8,151 nucleotides of DNA. Origin: a bacterium (GTDB taxonomy: Bacteria > Acidobacteriota > Blastocatellia > Pyrinomonadales > Pyrinomonadaceae). Made by a program: the position numbers and the translations under genes. Location of the stretch: positions 1 to 8,151 of the forward strand of contig JAQSDP010000044.1 in the NCBI GenBank assembly GCA_029945985.1, read 5' to 3'. Below, one piece after another: positions 6,702 through 8,151 of the stretch (position 1 is its first letter; every line of letters begins with the position of its first letter). Below the pieces are notes generated by a model that searched no databases, was not told where the DNA came from, and worked only from the letters and a program-made list of their open reading frames with translations.

Positions 6702-6733
6702 TTGACCTGACCCCTGCTGACAGGTTGTAGAAT
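6702..6733 (+). promoter_or_regulatory. MerR-type promoter-operator for the YHS-ATPase operon
   Basis: The -35 TTGACC (6702-6707) and -10 TAGAAT (6728-6733) are 20 bases apart, longer than the 17 optimum and typical of MerR-activated promoters (19-20). The spacer holds an inverted repeat ACCTG (6705-6709) / CAGGT (6721-6725) centred at 6715. The CCCCTGCTG core resembles the E. coli copA operator read by CueR (recalled, not searched). It starts just after the MerR stop and ends 37 bases before the YHS start. Confidence 0.85.
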
Positions 6734-6770
6734 AGTTCTGTAAAGCTTTTAGTGACAGGAGTGATAAAAC

Positions 6771-6962
6771 ATGAACGAAAAACAAACAACTACAACCGAG
6801 ACATTTGTCGACCCGATTTGCGGTATGCAAGTTAAACCCGCAACCGCCGCCGGCAGTCTTAACCAGGATGGAGAGACCTATTATTTCTGCTCAACTGGCT
6901 GTCTGCAGAAATTTATAAATCCGACTGACAATAAGCAGTCGAGTTGCTGCAACGGCGGTTAG
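6771..6962 (+). CDS. Standalone YHS-domain protein, 63 residues
   Basis: The start is set by AGGAG (6757-6761), 9 bases before ATG 6771. The YHS domain covers ~11-50: FVDPICGM (12-19), TYYFCSTGC (36-44), F48, with cysteines C17, C40 and C44. A Thr-rich lead (TTTTE) precedes it, and the tail QSSCCNGG adds a Cys pair at 59-60 that YHS domains do not normally have. It is the first gene of the operon driven by the MerR-type promoter and lies 36 bases before the ATPase gene. Its domain matches the first YHS domain of that ATPase at 29 of 39 positions by eye, so the two probably arose by duplication. A cytoplasmic metal-carrying role, delivering to or buffering for the ATPase, is inferred. No signal peptide or membrane segment is present. 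Confidence 0.9.
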   Translation: MNEKQTTTTETFVDPICGMQVKPATAAGSLNQDGETYYFCSTGCLQKFINPTDNKQSSCCNGG

Positions 6963-6998
6963 GTAGATCCGTACGCGGGGGGGTTAAAGAGAAGGAAT

Positions 6999-8151
6999 AT
7001 GACAGGAACCGGAAAACAGAGTACAGCAAAAGAAGAGTTCATCGATCCCATTTGCGGAATGACGGTCCATCCGGCGACGGCGGCGGGAAGTTTTAAGCAT
7101 GAGGGCACGACTTATTATTTTTGCTCGAAGGGTTGTTTGCAGAAATTTATTGCCCAAACGCAAGGCGTTCCGGCAAGTGGTTTTGTCGGCATCGGGCACG
7201 AGAAAAAGGAAACGGTTGAACACGGTGAAATGAAGGCGACGCCGGCGGGAGAATTTGTCGACCCGGTCTGCGGAATGACCGTCGCATCCGATACCTCAGC
7301 GGGCAATTATGTTTTCGAAGGCGAAACTTATTATTTCTGTTCGACAGGCTGCCTAAATAAGTTCAAACAAAATCCGGCGAGCTTTCCCCTAGAGAAAAAA
7401 GAAGAAAAACTTGAGGCCGAGAGCCTGGGCGTGGAGTACACCTGCCCAATGCATCCTGAAGTTGTGCAGATAGGTCCGGGAAGCTGTCCGAAATGCGGGA
7501 TGGCGCTTGAGCCGAAGGTGATGACCCTCGACGACGCGCCCGATCCGGAGTATATCGATATGAAACGGCGGTTCTGGATTTCCGCCGTTTTGACTATTCC
7601 GGTATTCGCATTGGCGATGGCGGAGATGCTGCCGAACTTTCACGAGTTAATTTCGCCCAACGTTTCTATTTGGATACAGTTCGTTCTTGCAACTCCGGTC
7701 GTCCTCTGGGGCGGTTTTCCTTTCTTCCAACGAGGCTGGGCTTCGGTCAAAAATTCCAGTCCGAATATGTTTACGCTGATCGCGATCGGAACCGGAGCGG
7801 CTTATCTTTTTAGTCTTTTCGCCCTATTTCTGCCGAACCTTTTCCCCGATTCGATCAGGAATGTACATACCGGATTGATTCCGGCTTATTTCGAAGCGGC
7901 CGCAGTGATCACAACCCTTGTTCTCCTCGGACAAGTTCTCGAGCTTCGAGCCAGAAGCCAAACTTCAAGCGCGATCAAGGCACTTCTCGGACTCGCGCCA
8001 GAAACGGCGATCGTGGTTTTCGACGACGGCTCTGAAACCGAGGTCGCACTCAAGGACGTACAGATGGGTGCGAGCTTACGGGTCAAGGCAAACGAAAAGA
8101 TCCCGACCGATGGCACGATTCTAGAAGGCGATACATCAGTTGACGAATCGA
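6999..8151 (+). CDS. P1B-type heavy-metal ATPase with two YHS domains and HMBD, 3'-truncated
   Basis: The gene runs off the window after 384 residues (about half to 60% of such an ATPase), so no stop is seen. Domain order: YHS-1 (~14-51; C19, C42, C46), a linker with GHEKKETVEHGE, YHS-2 (~86-123; C91, C114, C118), an HMBD (147-171: YTCPMHPEV ... SCPKCGMALEP, C149, C163, C166), then membrane helices MA (~191-211) and MB (~224-246), TM1 (~257-279) and TM2 (~296-315). The actuator domain begins (KIPTDGTILEGDTSVDES, 367-384) and stops just where TGE follows. NMFTLIAIGTGAAYLFSLF and the YHS-HMBD layout fit CopA-like exporters, which expel Cu(I) or Ag(I). The CPC membrane motif, phosphorylation site DKTGT and HP motif lie beyond the window, so the metal cannot be confirmed. 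AAGGA sits at 6992-6996, close to the ATG. It shares the MerR-type promoter with the YHS gene. There is no classical HMA ferredoxin-like domain in the visible part. Confidence 0.93.
   Translation, partial: MTGTGKQSTAKEEFIDPICGMTVHPATAAGSFKHEGTTYYFCSKGCLQKFIAQTQGVPASGFVGIGHEKKETVEHGEMKATPAGEFVDPVCGMTVASDTSAGNYVFEGETYYFCSTGCLNKFKQNPASFPLEKKEEKLEAESLGVEYTCPMHPEVVQIGPGSCPKCGMALEPKVMTLDDAPDPEYIDMKRRFWISAVLTIPVFALAMAEMLPNFHELISPNVSIWIQFVLATPVVLWGGFPFFQRGWASVKNSSPNMFTLIAIGTGAAYLFSLFALFLPNLFPDSIRNVHTGLIPAYFEAAAVITTLVLLGQVLELRARSQTSSAIKALLGLAPETAIVVFDDGSETEVALKDVQMGASLRVKANEKIPTDGTILEGDTSVDES

Overview
The window is an 8.15 kb, entirely plus-strand stretch of a heavy-metal (probably copper or another soft metal) resistance locus. 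It is open at both ends: a heavy-metal RND efflux pump enters from the left and a P1B-type metal ATPase leaves at the right. GC content is moderate, Shine-Dalgarno sites are AGGAG-like, and one secreted protein has a Pro/Ser-rich tail. The combination (CusA/CzcA-type pump, YHS proteins, DUF305, DoxX-like protein, YHS-HMBD-ATPase) suits a Gram-negative environmental bacterium. By general resemblance I lean towards Acidobacteriota (Blastocatellia/Pyrinomonadaceae), but nothing here, such as an rRNA, proves it.

Layout. 2-2677: C-terminal ~890 residues of an HME-RND pump. 2705-3205: exported SnoaL/DUF4440 (NTF2-like) protein. 3324-3476: 50-residue standalone YHS protein, followed by a strong intrinsic terminator at 3482-3518 that closes this first group. 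3613-4109: DUF305 membrane protein whose N-terminus lies in a different frame. 4171-4617: CBS-domain gene broken by about four compensating frameshifts, unusually rich in Cys pairs. 4629-5717: DoxX-like polytopic protein whose predicted mature N-terminus is histidine. 5755-6261: small four-helix membrane protein resembling the DUF2269/CopD-like group. 6282-6698: MerR-family metal regulator. 6702-6733: a textbook MerR-type promoter-operator with a long spacer and dyad. 6771-6962: 63-residue YHS protein. 6999-8151: P1B ATPase with two N-terminal YHS domains and an HMBD, cut off in the actuator domain.

How the parts fit (inference). The RND pump would expel periplasmic metal and the P1B ATPase cytoplasmic metal. 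The four YHS domains, two free and two fused to the ATPase, would bind or hand over metal. The MerR protein sits immediately upstream of the promoter it most likely controls, which drives the YHS-ATPase operon. The DUF305, DoxX-like and CopD-like membrane proteins are commonly found near metal genes but have no firm function.

The most interesting points are the MerR operator, the free YHS paralogue of the ATPase's own YHS domain, the Cys-paired CBS protein, the N-terminal His of the DoxX-like protein, and a clustering of all apparent indels between 3.6 and 4.6 kb. I found no RNA genes, CRISPR arrays, insertion sequences or minus-strand genes.
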